Shown: positions 23,000-33,426, counted from the first letter of the stretch. The stretch: DNA of 49,170 bases from Crocinitomix catalasitica ATCC 23190 (GCF_000621625.1 NZ_JHXV01000034.1:1-49170); one strand, 5' to 3'. Notes: a model not told the origin generated them from the letters alone. Translations and numbers: made by a program.

Positions 23000-25900
23000 G
23001 AAAATATTTAAAATTTATTTAATTATAGGAATTCTATGCTCAGCTTTAAGCTGGAGTCAAGTTTTTGCACAAGCCTATAATTTTAAAAAAATAAACATTC
23101 AAGACGGTCTTTCTCAGTCTCAGGCTTTTTCACTAATTTTTGACAATAAACAAGAGGCTTGGATAGGGACACAAGGAGGCGGAATTACAATCTTTGATGG
23201 CGAAGAATTCAATTATTTAAATATTAGCGATTCGCTAATTTCGAATAGGGTAATGGCCATGTCCCAAATAGGAAATGAAATATTCGTTTGTCAAAAAGGA
23301 GGCGTTTCTATTTATGACCAATCTAAAAAATGGATCAGAAATGTTCGATCTGCAGACAATCAAATTATTTTCCAATCAATTATTACCAAAGATGATTTAA
23401 TTCTTCTTGGGTCTGATAAAGGTTTATACCAAATAGTCAATAATAAAATTGTTCCTTACGATGCGAATTTAACGCATGATGAAATTGATATCCAGTCGTT
23501 TTTTAAAGATCCTAATAATGATTTATGGGTTTGTACATCCATCGGAATGTTCAAATTGAATGATCCCTACAAGAAGTTGAATAAAAACAGAGGTCTAAGT
23601 ACGGATTATGCTACTGTTGCCACTTTTTTTCAAGATCATTATGTAATTGGTCTTTATGGAGGTGGGGTCAATTTTTATAATAAATCAGTCAGTATTCCTA
23701 AAAAACTAAACGAATTAAAAGGAAAGATTGTTTTGTCACTGTATAATTCGAATAATAAGGAATTGTGGATTGGTACTATGAACAATGGAGTTTATGTCTA
23801 TAATCCTGAAAAGAATAGCTTAATCAATTACAACACTGCAAATGGTCTTTCAAATAATCATGTTCGTTTAATTCAGGCTGATTATTGGGGGAATATTTGG
23901 ATAGGGACCAGTGGTGGAGGAATCGCTATCTTTCAAAATAGTCCGTTTATTGAATACAATAGAATGAGTGGGCTAAATGGAGATTACGTTTTTGTGGCTT
24001 TAAACGATTCTAAAGATAATATATGGCTCGCAACAGAAGGGACTGGTGTAATGCGTTTAAATAATGAGAATAACCTATTGTTTGATAAAGAAAAGGGTTT
24101 TTACAATGAAAAAGTAAAATCAATCTATGAAGATAAATATGGTGGTCTTTGGTTTGGAACTGAAGGAAGTAGTTTAGGTTATTTTTCACCTGTTTTTGGT
24201 GATACAATATTTACACCGAATAATACAGGTGATAGAATGGGGAATTGGGTCCGTTGTTTTGCAGAAGACGAAAAGAAACAACTCTATATAGGAACCGGAG
24301 ATGCAGGGTTATTTAGGTTAAATAGAAACGCGAATTTTCCTTATTTAATGAATTTCGTAAAGGTTTTTAGAAAAGAATTACCACAGTCCATAACCGATTT
24401 AAAATTGATTGATAACAAATTATGGTTCACTTCTGCATCGGGGCAATTTGGTTATTTAAAAAACAATGAACTTGTTATTTTTAATAAGGCAGGTTATTAT
24501 TTCCGAAACTTAATTGAGACGCCAACTGGTGTTTGGCTCGGAACAAAGGATAATGGTCTACTCAGTATTAAAATAGAGGGAGATAAAATTATCGAAGAAA
24601 AATGGTTGGGTTTGGAAATTGCTTCTTCAAAAAATATTTATCAACTCATGAATACGGGAAATACTGTTTGGATTGGTACCGAAAAAGGATTGGATAAAAT
24701 TGAATTCGACAGTTTGTTAAATCCTTTTCTGGTTGATCATTTTGGATTTGAAGATGGGTTTAAAGGAGTTGAGACCAATGTGAATGGCGGAAGCGTTGAC
24801 AAAAATAATAATTTGTGGATCGGTACAGTAAATGGTTTATACCAGTTCACTAATAATGAGTTCTCAAATGATGAACAGCAGGATGCTTTATTGTTTTTAG
24901 AAGATTTTCAAATTGTTTATGAATCCATTAAGTCAACTGAATATGCTCATTTCTTTAGTGAAGGTCAAATTGGAAGTGGTATGGAATTACCACATGATAA
25001 AAATCATTTAAGTTTTAATTTTAAAGCAATACATTTTACACAAGTAAAAAATATACGTTATCGTTGGCAAATGAGTAATGTTGACCCTTCATGGTCGCCA
25101 CCATCAAAAAATAATGCTGCCGTTTATTCAAATTTAGCACCGGGTAATTATGTGTTTAAGGTTTGGGCGTCTGCAAATAATCGCTGGGATAACCCAATCG
25201 TCATCAAGTTTAAAATCTTAAAACCTTATTGGCAAACATGGCCTTTTAGGTTGGCTTATTATTCAATTATCATATTATTAATCGCGGCAATAATATTTTT
25301 CATCCTTCGACGACAAAAAAAGAAGTCAAGAGGAATACAAGAAAAATTAACATTGGAGAAAAATTTACTGGAACTAGAGCAAAAGGCATTGCGGTTGCAA
25401 ATGAATCCGCATTTTATTTTTAATGCACTTAACTCTATTCATAACCTTATCATTTTAAATGATGCTGATAATGCAAGATATGCACTGTCAAAATTCTCAA
25501 AATTGATGAGGCAAGTACTCGAAAATTCTAGAGAGAAGAATATTTCTATTGACGATGAATTGGAAACAGTTTCTAATTATATTCAGTTAGAACGATTGAC
25601 AACAAATCAAGAGATTGATTTTATCGTCGATATAGCAGAAGATGTCGAAACATTCGAAGCGCTTATTCCTCCATTAATTCTACAACCCTTTGTAGAAAAT
25701 GCAATTATTCATGGATTTAAAAATATTGACTATATAGGTCGTATTAAAATTTCCTTTGCTATTGAGTTGGATCAGCATTTGGTGTGTATAATTGAAGATA
25801 ATGGGAAAGGTAGGGGAGCGGCTGTTCAAAACCTGGCTCAAAAAGAAGCCTTTCACAAATCTTTAGCCTTAGAAGTGACTCAAGAACGCTTGAGTAATAT

Positions 25901-26003
25901 TAATGGCGAAAATAACCAGCAACATTTTAAAATAAGTGATTTGAAAGATGCGGCTGGGCAACCAATTGGAACTAAAATAATCCTAAAAATTAGACTGAAA
26001 TAA
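22983..26003 (+). CDS. Two-component-propeller sensor histidine kinase (LytS/YehU type)
   Basis: 1006 residues from TTG 22983. A signal peptide-like segment (KIFKIYLIIGILCSALSWSQ) precedes periplasmic beta-propeller repeats with hallmark WIGTxGGG / LWIGTxxxG / LWFGTEG (about 35-640), a Y_Y_Y domain (about 665-750, SFNFKAIHFTQ ... APGNYVFKVWA), one membrane helix (757-777), and a LytS-type kinase with H810 in QMNPHFIFNALNSIHN, a QPFVENAIIHG N-box and an EDNGKGRG G1 box. It probably senses an extracellular or periplasmic ligand, often a glycan in related proteins. No LytTR response regulator is nearby, so it is an orphan here. The start is uncertain because no ATG is available. The stop is 1 bp from the convergent helicase gene. 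Confidence 0.88.
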   Translation: MVFFCKKIFKIYLIIGILCSALSWSQVFAQAYNFKKINIQDGLSQSQAFSLIFDNKQEAWIGTQGGGITIFDGEEFNYLNISDSLISNRVMAMSQIGNEIFVCQKGGVSIYDQSKKWIRNVRSADNQIIFQSIITKDDLILLGSDKGLYQIVNNKIVPYDANLTHDEIDIQSFFKDPNNDLWVCTSIGMFKLNDPYKKLNKNRGLSTDYATVATFFQDHYVIGLYGGGVNFYNKSVSIPKKLNELKGKIVLSLYNSNNKELWIGTMNNGVYVYNPEKNSLINYNTANGLSNNHVRLIQADYWGNIWIGTSGGGIAIFQNSPFIEYNRMSGLNGDYVFVALNDSKDNIWLATEGTGVMRLNNENNLLFDKEKGFYNEKVKSIYEDKYGGLWFGTEGSSLGYFSPVFGDTIFTPNNTGDRMGNWVRCFAEDEKKQLYIGTGDAGLFRLNRNANFPYLMNFVKVFRKELPQSITDLKLIDNKLWFTSASGQFGYLKNNELVIFNKAGYYFRNLIETPTGVWLGTKDNGLLSIKIEGDKIIEEKWLGLEIASSKNIYQLMNTGNTVWIGTEKGLDKIEFDSLLNPFLVDHFGFEDGFKGVETNVNGGSVDKNNNLWIGTVNGLYQFTNNEFSNDEQQDALLFLEDFQIVYESIKSTEYAHFFSEGQIGSGMELPHDKNHLSFNFKAIHFTQVKNIRYRWQMSNVDPSWSPPSKNNAAVYSNLAPGNYVFKVWASANNRWDNPIVIKFKILKPYWQTWPFRLAYYSIIILLIAAIIFFILRRQKKKSRGIQEKLTLEKNLLELEQKALRLQMNPHFIFNALNSIHNLIILNDADNARYALSKFSKLMRQVLENSREKNISIDDELETVSNYIQLERLTTNQEIDFIVDIAEDVETFEALIPPLILQPFVENAIIHGFKNIDYIGRIKISFAIELDQHLVCIIEDNGKGRGAAVQNLAQKEAFHKSLALEVTQERLSNINGENNQQHFKISDLKDAAGQPIGTKIILKIRLK

Positions 26004-26004
26004 T

Positions 26005-28278
26005 TTAATCGAGTAGATCTAATTTTGCGAATTTTAGAAGTAATTGTTTATTTCCTACTTGCGGAAAGAATACTGTTGCTTTAACCGGAGGTGTGCCTTC
26101 AAGTCCAATTACCTTTCCTTTACCAAACTTTTCATGAACAACATTATTACCAACTTTCAAATTCAATTCACTTGCAGCAGTTCCTCCACTTGTCATAGGT
26201 TTAGCCTTGCTGACAGGTCTTAGATGCCTTCTGCTTGAAAATAAACTTTCCTTGGTTTGATTGATCTTTTTCTCAAGGTTAACTTGATTCATTGATCGCC
26301 CACCAGATTGGTTGGATTTATTATTAAGGATCTCTAAATGTTTAGGATCAATTTCTTCAATAAAACGACTAGGTTCACTTGTTACAATATTCCCCCATTT
26401 AAATCGACTAGTAGCATAGGATAATGTTGCCTGTTTTTCTGCTCTAGTTAAAGCTACATAAAATAATCGCCTTTCCTCTTCTAAGTCAGTTCTAGAACTT
26501 AAAGCCATTTGCGAAGGGAATAGATTTTCTTCTAATCCAACAATATATACATATGGAAATTCAAGTCCTTTAGATGCATGAATTGTCATCAAAGTAATTT
26601 TGTCTTTGTCTTCTTCTTTGTCTTGATCAGCATCTGTTAATAATGCAACGTCAACCATAAAGTCACTTAAATATGCCGTCTCACCTTCACCAACTGTTTC
26701 TGTGAACTCTTTTATACCTGCTAATAATGCTTGTATGTTTTCATGACGAGAAACACCTTCAGGAGACTTATCATCATACAACTCTTTAAGGATTCCCGAA
26801 CTTTTAGCAATTTGTTCCGCCAATTCAAATCCATCAATTTTTTCAAGTAAAATAGCATAACCTTTAATCGTGCTAACAAAGGCGTTAAGTTTGCTCTTTG
26901 CTCCAGAAGGGATATCCGTCGGATATTTCCCCGGTTGTGTAATTACTTCCCACATGCTCACATCGTGCTCACTAGCAGCTACAATAATTTTTTCAACAGT
27001 TGTATTTCCTATTCCTCGTTTAGGATAATTGATAATTCGTTTTAATGCTTCCTCATCTTGATGATTGGCCGTAAGTCTGAAATAACCCAATAAATCTTTA
27101 ATCTCTTTACGCTGGTAGAAAGATAAACCTCCGTATATCTTATAGGGTAAGTTTAGTTTTCTTAAAGATTCCTCAAAAGATCGAGATTGAGCATTCGTTC
27201 GATATAAAATAGCAAAGTCCGAATTGGCAGCTTGTTCGTTTTGTTTCGTGTCAAAAATTTGATTCGTAATAGTTTTGCCTTCTTCGTTATCCGTAAGTGT
27301 TCGAATTACTTTTATTTTGTTTCCGTCTGTATTATCCGTCCAAACCGTTTTTTGAATTTGGTTGGTGTTTTTTTCGATTACACTATTGGCCGCGTTAACG
27401 ATAACCTTTGTACTTCTATAGTTTTGTTCGAGCTTAAATACTTTATGATCTTTATAATCATTTTTAAAGTTCAGTATGTTTTCAATATTTGCACCCCTAA
27501 AAGAGTATATACTTTGTGCATCATCTCCAACGACGCAAATATTATTGTATGCAGCAGCTAATTTTTTAACAATTAGATATTGGGAGTAATTTGTATCCTG
27601 ATACTCATCTACCAAAATATATTTAAATTTATGCTGATAGTAATGTAATACGTCAGCATGATCTCTTAGCAAAACATTTGTTTTATAAAGTAAATCATCA
27701 AAATCCATTGCTCCCGCCTTGAAACATCTTTTTTCGTAAGCTCTAAATATTTCGAATAATCTTGGTTTACCGCTCAGCCTATCTTCACTTATTATATCTG
27801 TATTAGCTTCATAAGCTGCTGCAGATATTAGATTGTTTTTTGCAGACGAAATACGACTACCCACTAGCGCAGGTTTATATATTTTATCGTCAAGTTTTAG
27901 TTCTCTTATAATAGTACGAATTAAACTTCTCGAATCTTGAGTATCATAAATGGTAAAGTTCGAAGGATAACCTAACTTATCACTGTGAAATCTTAGTATT
28001 CTCGCAAATACAGAGTGAAAAGTCCCCATTGATATATTTTTTGCTTCAGACTGACCAATGATAGAAGCAATTCTGTCCTTCATTTCCTTCGCCGCTTTAT
28101 TGGTAAAGGTTAATGCTAATATATTAAAGGAGTCGACACCTTTCTCTATCATATGAGCAATTCGGTATGTGAGTACACGTGTTTTTCCAGAACCTGCTCC
28201 AGCAATAACCATTGTAGCGCCTTCTGTGTTTTCTACAGCTGCTAATTGTTCAGGATTTAATGTCGACAAATAATTCAT
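26005..28278 (-). CDS. uvrD: UvrD/PcrA-type 3'-5' DNA helicase
   Basis: 757 residues. This SF1A helicase acts in nucleotide excision and mismatch repair and in removal of RecA or stalled RNA polymerase. Visible motifs: Q-motif LNPEQLAAVE (7-16), Walker A AGAGSGKT (26-33), motif II VDEYQDTN, motif III VGDDAQSIYSFRGA, motif IV EQNYRST, motif V TIHASKGLEFPYVYIVGLEE and motif VI VALTRAEKQ. The C-terminal ~45 residues (VVHEKFGKGKVIGLEG) are the Tudor-like PcrA/UvrD tail that binds RNA polymerase. The ATG is at 28278. A TATTTTTG box on the minus strand at 28283-28290 would start transcription almost at the ATG, so a leaderless mRNA is possible. Confidence 0.95.
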   Translation of the reverse strand: MNYLSTLNPEQLAAVENTEGATMVIAGAGSGKTRVLTYRIAHMIEKGVDSFNILALTFTNKAAKEMKDRIASIIGQSEAKNISMGTFHSVFARILRFHSDKLGYPSNFTIYDTQDSRSLIRTIIRELKLDDKIYKPALVGSRISSAKNNLISAAAYEANTDIISEDRLSGKPRLFEIFRAYEKRCFKAGAMDFDDLLYKTNVLLRDHADVLHYYQHKFKYILVDEYQDTNYSQYLIVKKLAAAYNNICVVGDDAQSIYSFRGANIENILNFKNDYKDHKVFKLEQNYRSTKVIVNAANSVIEKNTNQIQKTVWTDNTDGNKIKVIRTLTDNEEGKTITNQIFDTKQNEQAANSDFAILYRTNAQSRSFEESLRKLNLPYKIYGGLSFYQRKEIKDLLGYFRLTANHQDEEALKRIINYPKRGIGNTTVEKIIVAASEHDVSMWEVITQPGKYPTDIPSGAKSKLNAFVSTIKGYAILLEKIDGFELAEQIAKSSGILKELYDDKSPEGVSRHENIQALLAGIKEFTETVGEGETAYLSDFMVDVALLTDADQDKEEDKDKITLMTIHASKGLEFPYVYIVGLEENLFPSQMALSSRTDLEEERRLFYVALTRAEKQATLSYATSRFKWGNIVTSEPSRFIEEIDPKHLEILNNKSNQSGGRSMNQVNLEKKINQTKESLFSSRRHLRPVSKAKPMTSGGTAASELNLKVGNNVVHEKFGKGKVIGLEGTPPVKATVFFPQVGNKQLLLKFAKLDLLD

Positions 28279-28356
28279 GAAACAAAAATATACATTAAAT
28301 TTTTACTTTTTTCTATCCATGTAAAAATGTTATTTAAAAGGTTTTGATATATGGTT

Positions 28357-28364
28357 TAATTTTG
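28357..28364 (+). promoter_or_regulatory. Possible upstream promoter of the ribosomal cluster
   Basis: TAATTTTG followed by CACC matches TAnnTTTG and shares the TTTGCAC context with the promoter at 28459-28466. TTTA at 28333-28336 could be a weak -33 element. If used, the leader to rpsL would be about 165 nt. Confidence 0.4.
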
Positions 28365-28435
28365 CACCAAAAAATGAGTAGAAAATGGATTTTCAACAGT
28401 CTTTTGTGAAAAATGTAAAAAATAATATACTAAAT

Positions 28436-28466
28436 GTTGGAAAATAGAAAAAACTTAATACCTTTG
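28436..28466 (+). promoter_or_regulatory. Main promoter of the rpsL-rplQ cluster
   Basis: GTTG (28436-28439) as -33 element, 19 bp, then TACCTTTG (28459-28466) as -7 element: an almost ideal Bacteroidota housekeeping promoter with the frequent GCA extension. Transcription should begin near 28471-28473, about 62 nt before the rpsL ATG. Confidence 0.85.
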
Positions 28467-28470
28467 CACT

Positions 28471-28490
28471 CCGAATTTTCACGAATTTGG
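28471..28490 (+). promoter_or_regulatory. 5'-terminal hairpin of the ribosomal transcript
   Basis: CCGAATT and AATTTGG pair over 7 bp (one G-U) with a 6-nt loop, starting at the predicted first transcribed bases. A hairpin at the very 5' end can protect mRNA from decay or serve in autoregulation. The role is inferred. Confidence 0.45.
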
Positions 28491-28533
28491 ATGTATTGTA
28501 TTGTAAATTATTAGTAAAAACAGATAAGGTAAT

Positions 28534-28908
28534 ATGCCAACTATTCAGCAATTAATTAGAAAGGGTAGAGTAGCTCAGGTAAAGACGAGTAAATCAGCAG
28601 CACTCGATTCTTGCCCGCAGCGAAGAGGGGTTTGTGTAAGAGTTTACACAACCACGCCGAAAAAACCAAACTCAGCTATGAGAAAAGTAGCTAGGGTAAG
28701 ACTTACCAATGGTAAAGAGGTGAATGCCTACATCGGAGGAGAAGGACACAATCTACAAGAGCACTCAATTGTACTTGTAAGAGGTGGTAGAGTAAAAGAT
28801 TTACCAGGTGTAAGATATCACGTTGTTCGTGGTGCTTTAGATACTGCTGGTGTAGAAGGCAGACTTCAAAGAAGATCTAAATACGGAGCTAAACGTCCAA
28901 AGAAATAA
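28534..28908 (+). CDS. rpsL: 30S ribosomal protein S12
   Basis: 124 residues, first gene of the cluster, about 62 nt after the predicted transcript start. S12 lies at the decoding centre. The loop [10 protein letters not shown] with K43 and the loop [13 protein letters not shown] are unaltered, so the classical streptomycin-resistance substitutions are absent. The protein aligns without gaps to the E. coli length. rpsG follows after 11 bp. Confidence 0.98.
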   Translation: MPTIQQLIRKGRVAQVKTSKSAALDSCPQRRGVCVRVYTTTPKKPNSAMRKVARVRLTNGKEVNAYIGGEGHNLQEHSIVLVRGGRVKDLPGVRYHVVRGALDTAGVEGRLQRRSKYGAKRPKK

Positions 28909-28919
28909 GCTAAGGAATC

Positions 28920-29393
28920 ATGAGAAGAAGACAAGCAAAAAAACACACGATTTTACCTGATCCAAAGTACAAAGATATTTTGGTGACTAAGTTTGTAAAT
29001 AACTTAATGTTACACGGTAAGAAAAGTATCTCTTTTAAGATATTTTATGATGCAATGGATATTGTAGCTGCTAAGAATGAAGAAGAAAGTCCAGTTGATG
29101 TTTGGAAAAGAGCATTAACGAATGTGACTCCTAACGTTGAGGTTAGATCAAGAAGAGTTGGAGGGGCAACTTTCCAAATCCCAACACCTGTACGTGACAA
29201 TAGAAAACAATCATTAGCTATGAAATGGTTGATTGGTTTTTCAAGAAAACGTAATGAAAAAACAATGGCTCAAAAATTAGCTTTTGAAATTATGGCTGCT
29301 GCTAAAGAAGAAGGCGCTGCTTATAAGAAAAAAGAGGATATGCACAGAATGGCTGAGGCAAACAAAGCATTTTCACATTTTAATAGATTCTAA
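28920..29393 (+). CDS. rpsG: 30S ribosomal protein S7
   Basis: 157 residues. S7 starts assembly of the 30S head and touches the E-site tRNA. The N-terminal RRRQAKKH, the central [11 protein letters not shown] hairpin and the C-terminal helix ([13 protein letters not shown]) are typical. The gap to fusA is only 2 bp, so coupled translation is likely. Confidence 0.98.
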   Translation: MRRRQAKKHTILPDPKYKDILVTKFVNNLMLHGKKSISFKIFYDAMDIVAAKNEEESPVDVWKRALTNVTPNVEVRSRRVGGATFQIPTPVRDNRKQSLAMKWLIGFSRKRNEKTMAQKLAFEIMAAAKEEGAAYKKKEDMHRMAEANKAFSHFNRF

Positions 29394-29395
29394 AG

Positions 29396-31534
29396 ATGGC
29401 TAAGAAAAGAGATTTAACTTTCACTAGGAACATTGGGATTATGGCCCATGTTGATGCAGGTAAAACTACTACAACTGAGCGTATTTTATTTTATACTGGT
29501 GTAAGTCATAAAATTGGTGAGGTGCATGATGGTGCTGCAACTATGGATTGGATGGAGCAAGAGCAAGAAAGAGGTATTACAATTACTTCTGCTGCTACTA
29601 CTTGTTTCTGGAAATACCCTACTGTTCAAGGCGAAGCTATTGATAGTACAAAAGAATACAAGATTAACATTATTGATACGCCTGGTCACGTTGACTTTAC
29701 AGTTGAGGTGGAGCGTTCATTACGTGTTTTAGATGGTGCAGTTGCATTAATTTGTGCTGCTTCTGGTGTTGAGCCACAATCTGAAACTGTATGGAGACAG
29801 GCTGATAAATATAAAGTACCAAGAATATGTTTCGTGAATAAAATGGACCGTGCAGGTGCAGATTTCATGAAGTGTGTTAAGGAAGTTAGAGAAAGATTAG
29901 GTGGAAATCCTATTCCTCTTCAAATTCCTATTGGAGCTGAAGATGAGTTTAAAGGTGTTGTAGATTTAATTACAATGAAAGGAATTGTTTGGGATGAGGA
30001 GAACTACGGTTCAACTTGGACTGATGTTGAAATTCCAGCTGATTTACTTGAAGAAGCACAAGAATGGAGAGATAAATTGATAGAGGCAGTAGCTGAATCT
30101 GATGAAGCTTTAATGGAGAAATTCTTTGAAGATTCTGATTCAATTACAGTTGATGAGATGTTTGTAGCTATTAGAAAAGCAACAATCAATATGTCGATTC
30201 AACCTATCATGTGTGGATCTTCTTTCAAAAATAAAGGTGTTCAAAACCTTTTAGATGCTGTCATGGCATTTTTACCATCTCCGATGGATATCGAATCAGT
30301 AGAAGGGTTTAATCCTAAAACTGATGAGATCGAAAAAAGAAAACCAAGCGTAGATGAACCAACTGCTGCTTTAGCATTTAAAATTGCTACGGATCCGTTT
30401 GTTGGACGTTTATGTTTCTTTAGAATGTATTCTGGTCGTATTGAGGCTGGATCTTATATTCATAATACTAGAACAGATAAGAAAGAACGTATTTCTCGTA
30501 TCTTCCAAATGCACTCTAATAAACAAAATGCAATCGATTTTATCGAAGCAGGTGATATAGGTGCAGGTGTTGGATTTAAAGACATTCGTACTGGTGATAC
30601 TTTATGTGATGAAAAACACCCAATTGTATTAGAATCTATGGATTTCCCAGATCCGGTTATTGGTATTGCTATTGAGCCTAAAACTCAAGCTGATGTTGAT
30701 AAATTAGGGATGGGATTAAGTAAACTATCTGAAGAAGATCCAACTTTCCAAATTTCTACTAACGCAGATTCAGGTCAAACTGTTATTTCTGGAATGGGAG
30801 AGTTACACTTGGAAGTATTGGTTGATCGTTTGAGAAGAGAGTTTGGTGTAGAGGTTAACGAAGGTGCGCCTCAGGTAGCATATAAAGAACGTATCACATC
30901 TTCTGTTGAACACAAGGAAGTTTATAAAAAACAATCTGGTGGTCGTGGTAAATTCGCAGATATCTCTGTTAAAATTTACCCGCAAGAAGATAAAGAAAAA
31001 CGAGGTCTTGAATTCATTAATAAAATTAAAGGTGGTAACATTCCAAGAGAATTCATCCCTTCAGTTGAAAAAGGATTCAAAGATTCTATGAAGAACGGTA
31101 TCCTTGCTGGATTCCCAATTGATAGTATCGTTGTTGAGTTATTAGATGGTTCTTATCACGATGTCGATTCAGATGCTTTGTCTTTTGAGATTTGTGCTAA
31201 AATGGCGTATAGACATGCATTGAAAAATGCATCTCCTGAGTTGTTAGAGCCTATTATGAAAGTTGAAGCAGTAACTCCTGAAGAAAACATGGGAGATATT
31301 GTTGCCGATTTGAATAAGAGAAGAGGTCAAATCAATGGTATGGATGATAGATCTGGTGCTAAAGTTATAAAGTGTGATGTGCCTTTATCAGAAATGTTTG
31401 GATATGTAACAACATTAAGAACATTATCTTCTGGTAGAGCAACTTCAACTATGGAGTTCTCACACTACGCAACTACGCCACGAAATATCGCGGACCAAGT
31501 GATTAAGAAAGTACAAGGAAAAATTGAAGCATAA
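29396..31534 (+). CDS. fusA: Elongation factor G
   Basis: 712 residues. This GTPase drives ribosomal translocation and, with RRF, recycling. G1 AHVDAGKTT (17-25), switch [12 protein letters not shown]3 DTPGH and G4 NKMDRAG are intact, and domains II-V follow to [15 protein letters not shown]. This is the canonical form, placed between rpsG and rpsJ. No tuf follows, so the E. coli-style str operon end is absent and fusA continues straight into rpsJ after 18 bp. Confidence 0.98.
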   Translation: MAKKRDLTFTRNIGIMAHVDAGKTTTTERILFYTGVSHKIGEVHDGAATMDWMEQEQERGITITSAATTCFWKYPTVQGEAIDSTKEYKINIIDTPGHVDFTVEVERSLRVLDGAVALICAASGVEPQSETVWRQADKYKVPRICFVNKMDRAGADFMKCVKEVRERLGGNPIPLQIPIGAEDEFKGVVDLITMKGIVWDEENYGSTWTDVEIPADLLEEAQEWRDKLIEAVAESDEALMEKFFEDSDSITVDEMFVAIRKATINMSIQPIMCGSSFKNKGVQNLLDAVMAFLPSPMDIESVEGFNPKTDEIEKRKPSVDEPTAALAFKIATDPFVGRLCFFRMYSGRIEAGSYIHNTRTDKKERISRIFQMHSNKQNAIDFIEAGDIGAGVGFKDIRTGDTLCDEKHPIVLESMDFPDPVIGIAIEPKTQADVDKLGMGLSKLSEEDPTFQISTNADSGQTVISGMGELHLEVLVDRLRREFGVEVNEGAPQVAYKERITSSVEHKEVYKKQSGGRGKFADISVKIYPQEDKEKRGLEFINKIKGGNIPREFIPSVEKGFKDSMKNGILAGFPIDSIVVELLDGSYHDVDSDALSFEICAKMAYRHALKNASPELLEPIMKVEAVTPEENMGDIVADLNKRRGQINGMDDRSGAKVIKCDVPLSEMFGYVTTLRTLSSGRATSTMEFSHYATTPRNIADQVIKKVQGKIEA

Positions 31535-31552
31535 TAATAAGATCTATTTAAG

Positions 31553-31858
31553 ATGAGCCAAAAGATCAGAATAAAGTTAAAGTCTTACGATCACAATTTA
31601 GTAGATAAGTCTGCTGAAAAGATTGTAAAAGCGGTTAAAGCAACTGGAGCTGTAGTTAGTGGACCTATTCCATTACCAACTCACAAAAGAATTTACACCG
31701 TGTTGAAGTCACCACACGTGAACAAAAAAGCAAGAGAGCAATTTAAATTGTGTGCTTACAAAAGATTGATTGACATTTATAGTTCGTCATCAAAAACTGT
31801 AGACGCATTAATGAAGTTGGAATTGCCAAGTGGTGTTAATGTTGAAATTAAAGTTTAA
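31553..31858 (+). CDS. rpsJ: 30S ribosomal protein S10
   Basis: 101 residues, normal length. S10 sits in the 30S head and is the first gene of the S10 section; in other bacteria it doubles as NusE in antitermination. [26 protein letters not shown] is the conserved loop region, split here as [13 protein letters not shown] and [12 protein letters not shown]. It shares the transcript with fusA; rplC follows after 17 bp. Confidence 0.98.
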   Translation: MSQKIRIKLKSYDHNLVDKSAEKIVKAVKATGAVVSGPIPLPTHKRIYTVLKSPHVNKKAREQFKLCAYKRLIDIYSSSSKTVDALMKLELPSGVNVEIKV

Positions 31859-31875
31859 TTAGTAATAATTTAAGT

Positions 31876-32490
31876 ATGCCAGGGATTATTGGAAAAAAAA
31901 TCGGGATGACTAGCATCTACAGTGCCGAGGGTAAGGCAACACCATGCACAGTGATAGAAGCAGGTCCTTGCGTTGTAACGCAAGTGAAAACCGAAGAAAA
32001 AGATGGGTATTCTGCCATTCAGTTAGCTTATGATGATAAGCGTGAAAAGAATACTACAAGTGCCATGATGGGTCACTTTAAAAAAGCGAAAACTACACCA
32101 AAAAGAAAATTGGTTGAGTTTCCTGTTTTTAATGACTTAAAAATGGGAGACGTTGTTGGAGTTGATATCTTCAAAGAAGGTACTTTCGTTGATGTTGTAG
32201 GAACCTCAAAAGGTAAAGGTTTTCAAGGTGTTGTAAAACGTCATGGATTCGCCGGAGTTGGTCAAGCTACACACGGTCAGCACAACAGATTAAGAGCACC
32301 AGGTTCAATCGGTGCAGCTTCTTATCCAGCTAGAGTATTCAAAGGGATGAGAATGGCAGGTCAAACTGGTAACGCTCGCGTTACGCAGTCAAACTTGCAA
32401 GTATTGAAAGTGTTAAATGATAAGAATGTAATTTTGGTGAAAGGTTCTGTACCCGGTGCAAATGGTTCTTACGTAATAATTGAAAGATAA
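31876..32490 (+). CDS. rplC: 50S ribosomal protein L3
   Basis: 204 residues. L3 binds 23S rRNA near the peptidyl-transferase centre and starts 50S assembly. The extended loop is visible as [14 protein letters not shown] and HRLRAPGS-like ([20 protein letters not shown]). The C-terminus is [10 protein letters not shown]. Only 1 bp separates its stop from the rplD ATG. Confidence 0.97.
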   Translation: MPGIIGKKIGMTSIYSAEGKATPCTVIEAGPCVVTQVKTEEKDGYSAIQLAYDDKREKNTTSAMMGHFKKAKTTPKRKLVEFPVFNDLKMGDVVGVDIFKEGTFVDVVGTSKGKGFQGVVKRHGFAGVGQATHGQHNRLRAPGSIGAASYPARVFKGMRMAGQTGNARVTQSNLQVLKVLNDKNVILVKGSVPGANGSYVIIER

Positions 32491-32491
32491 G

Positions 32492-33118
32492 ATGGAAATT
32501 AAAGTTGTAAACACAAAAGGTAAAGAAACTGCCGCAAAGGTTACGCTTGCCGATTCTGTCTTTGGTATTGAACCAAATGATCATGCAATTTACCTAGATG
32601 TAAAACAGTATTTAGCTGCACAACGTCAAGGAACGCACAAATCGAAAGAACGTGCTGATATTGCCGGAAGTACGCGTAAAATCAAAAAACAAAAAGGTAC
32701 TGGTACTGCTCGTGCAGGAAGTATTAAATCACCAATCTTTAGAGGTGGTGGTAGAGTTTTCGGTCCAAGACCAAGAAACTACGATTTCAAATTGAACGTT
32801 AAGTTAAAACGTTTAGCTAGAAAATCAGCATTGACTTATAAGGCTAAAGAAAACAATATTATCGTAGTTGATAATTTTGATATGGCTGACGTGAAAACGA
32901 AAGATTTCATGACAATCATGACGGCGATGAATATCGCTTTCGAAAAAGTTCTTTTTGTTTTACCTGCTGATGATAGTAAAGTATATTTGTCTTCTAGAAA
33001 TATTCCTGGAGCAAATGTAGTTACGGCTGATAGCTTAAACACATATGAGATCTTAAATGCTAATAAGGTAGTTATCCTTGAAAGCGCTGTAGATAAAATA
33101 GTAACCATATTGAATTAA
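32492..33118 (+). CDS. rplD: 50S ribosomal protein L4
   Basis: 208 residues from ATG 32492 (MEIKVVNTKGKETA). An in-frame TTG at 32480 lies inside rplC and is not needed. The extended loop lining the exit tunnel contains KQKGTGTARAGSIKSPIFRGGG and matches the typical KGTGRAR-type segment. In E. coli L4 represses its own operon, but no comparable leader structure was found before rpsJ here. Confidence 0.97.
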   Translation: MEIKVVNTKGKETAAKVTLADSVFGIEPNDHAIYLDVKQYLAAQRQGTHKSKERADIAGSTRKIKKQKGTGTARAGSIKSPIFRGGGRVFGPRPRNYDFKLNVKLKRLARKSALTYKAKENNIIVVDNFDMADVKTKDFMTIMTAMNIAFEKVLFVLPADDSKVYLSSRNIPGANVVTADSLNTYEILNANKVVILESAVDKIVTILN

Positions 33119-33129
33119 TAGTTGAAGAG

Positions 33130-33426
33130 ATGAACAATATGATAAAAAAGCCACTATTAACTGAAAAAGCAACGCTTGATAGCGAACTGAATAACAGATA
33201 CGCTTTTGTAGTTGATAGAAGAGCTAATAAATTGGAAATTAAAGACGCTATTGAGAATTTATATGGTGTCACAGTAGAAAACGTACGTACAATGACTTAC
33301 GGCGGAGGAAAAGCGAAAAGAAAATACACTTCTCGTGGGGTTGCTGAACAAACCAATTCAATTTGGAAAAAAGCAATCGTAACTGTAGCTGAAGGAGAAG
33401 ATATTAATTTGTACGACAATATTTAA
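33130..33426 (+). CDS. rplW: 50S ribosomal protein L23
   Basis: 98 residues. L23 sits at the tunnel exit and is the docking site for trigger factor and SRP. KPLLTEKAT near the N-terminus and TMTYGGGKAKRKYTSRG in the loop are typical. ATG 33130 is used; an ATG three codons later (MIKKPLL) is an alternative start. Confidence 0.96.
   Translation: MNNMIKKPLLTEKATLDSELNNRYAFVVDRRANKLEIKDAIENLYGVTVENVRTMTYGGGKAKRKYTSRGVAEQTNSIWKKAIVTVAEGEDINLYDNI

Noticed and set aside
28374-28409. 11-codon frame in the rpsL leader region
   Set aside because: Very short, no conserved features, upstream of the main promoter.
31535-31552. Missing tuf gene between fusA and rpsJ
   Set aside because: In Bacteroidota tuf usually lies elsewhere, so this is the normal order and not a deletion.
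32480-32491. TTG start of rplD four codons upstream
   Set aside because: It overlaps rplC and ATG 32492 matches the normal L4 N-terminus.
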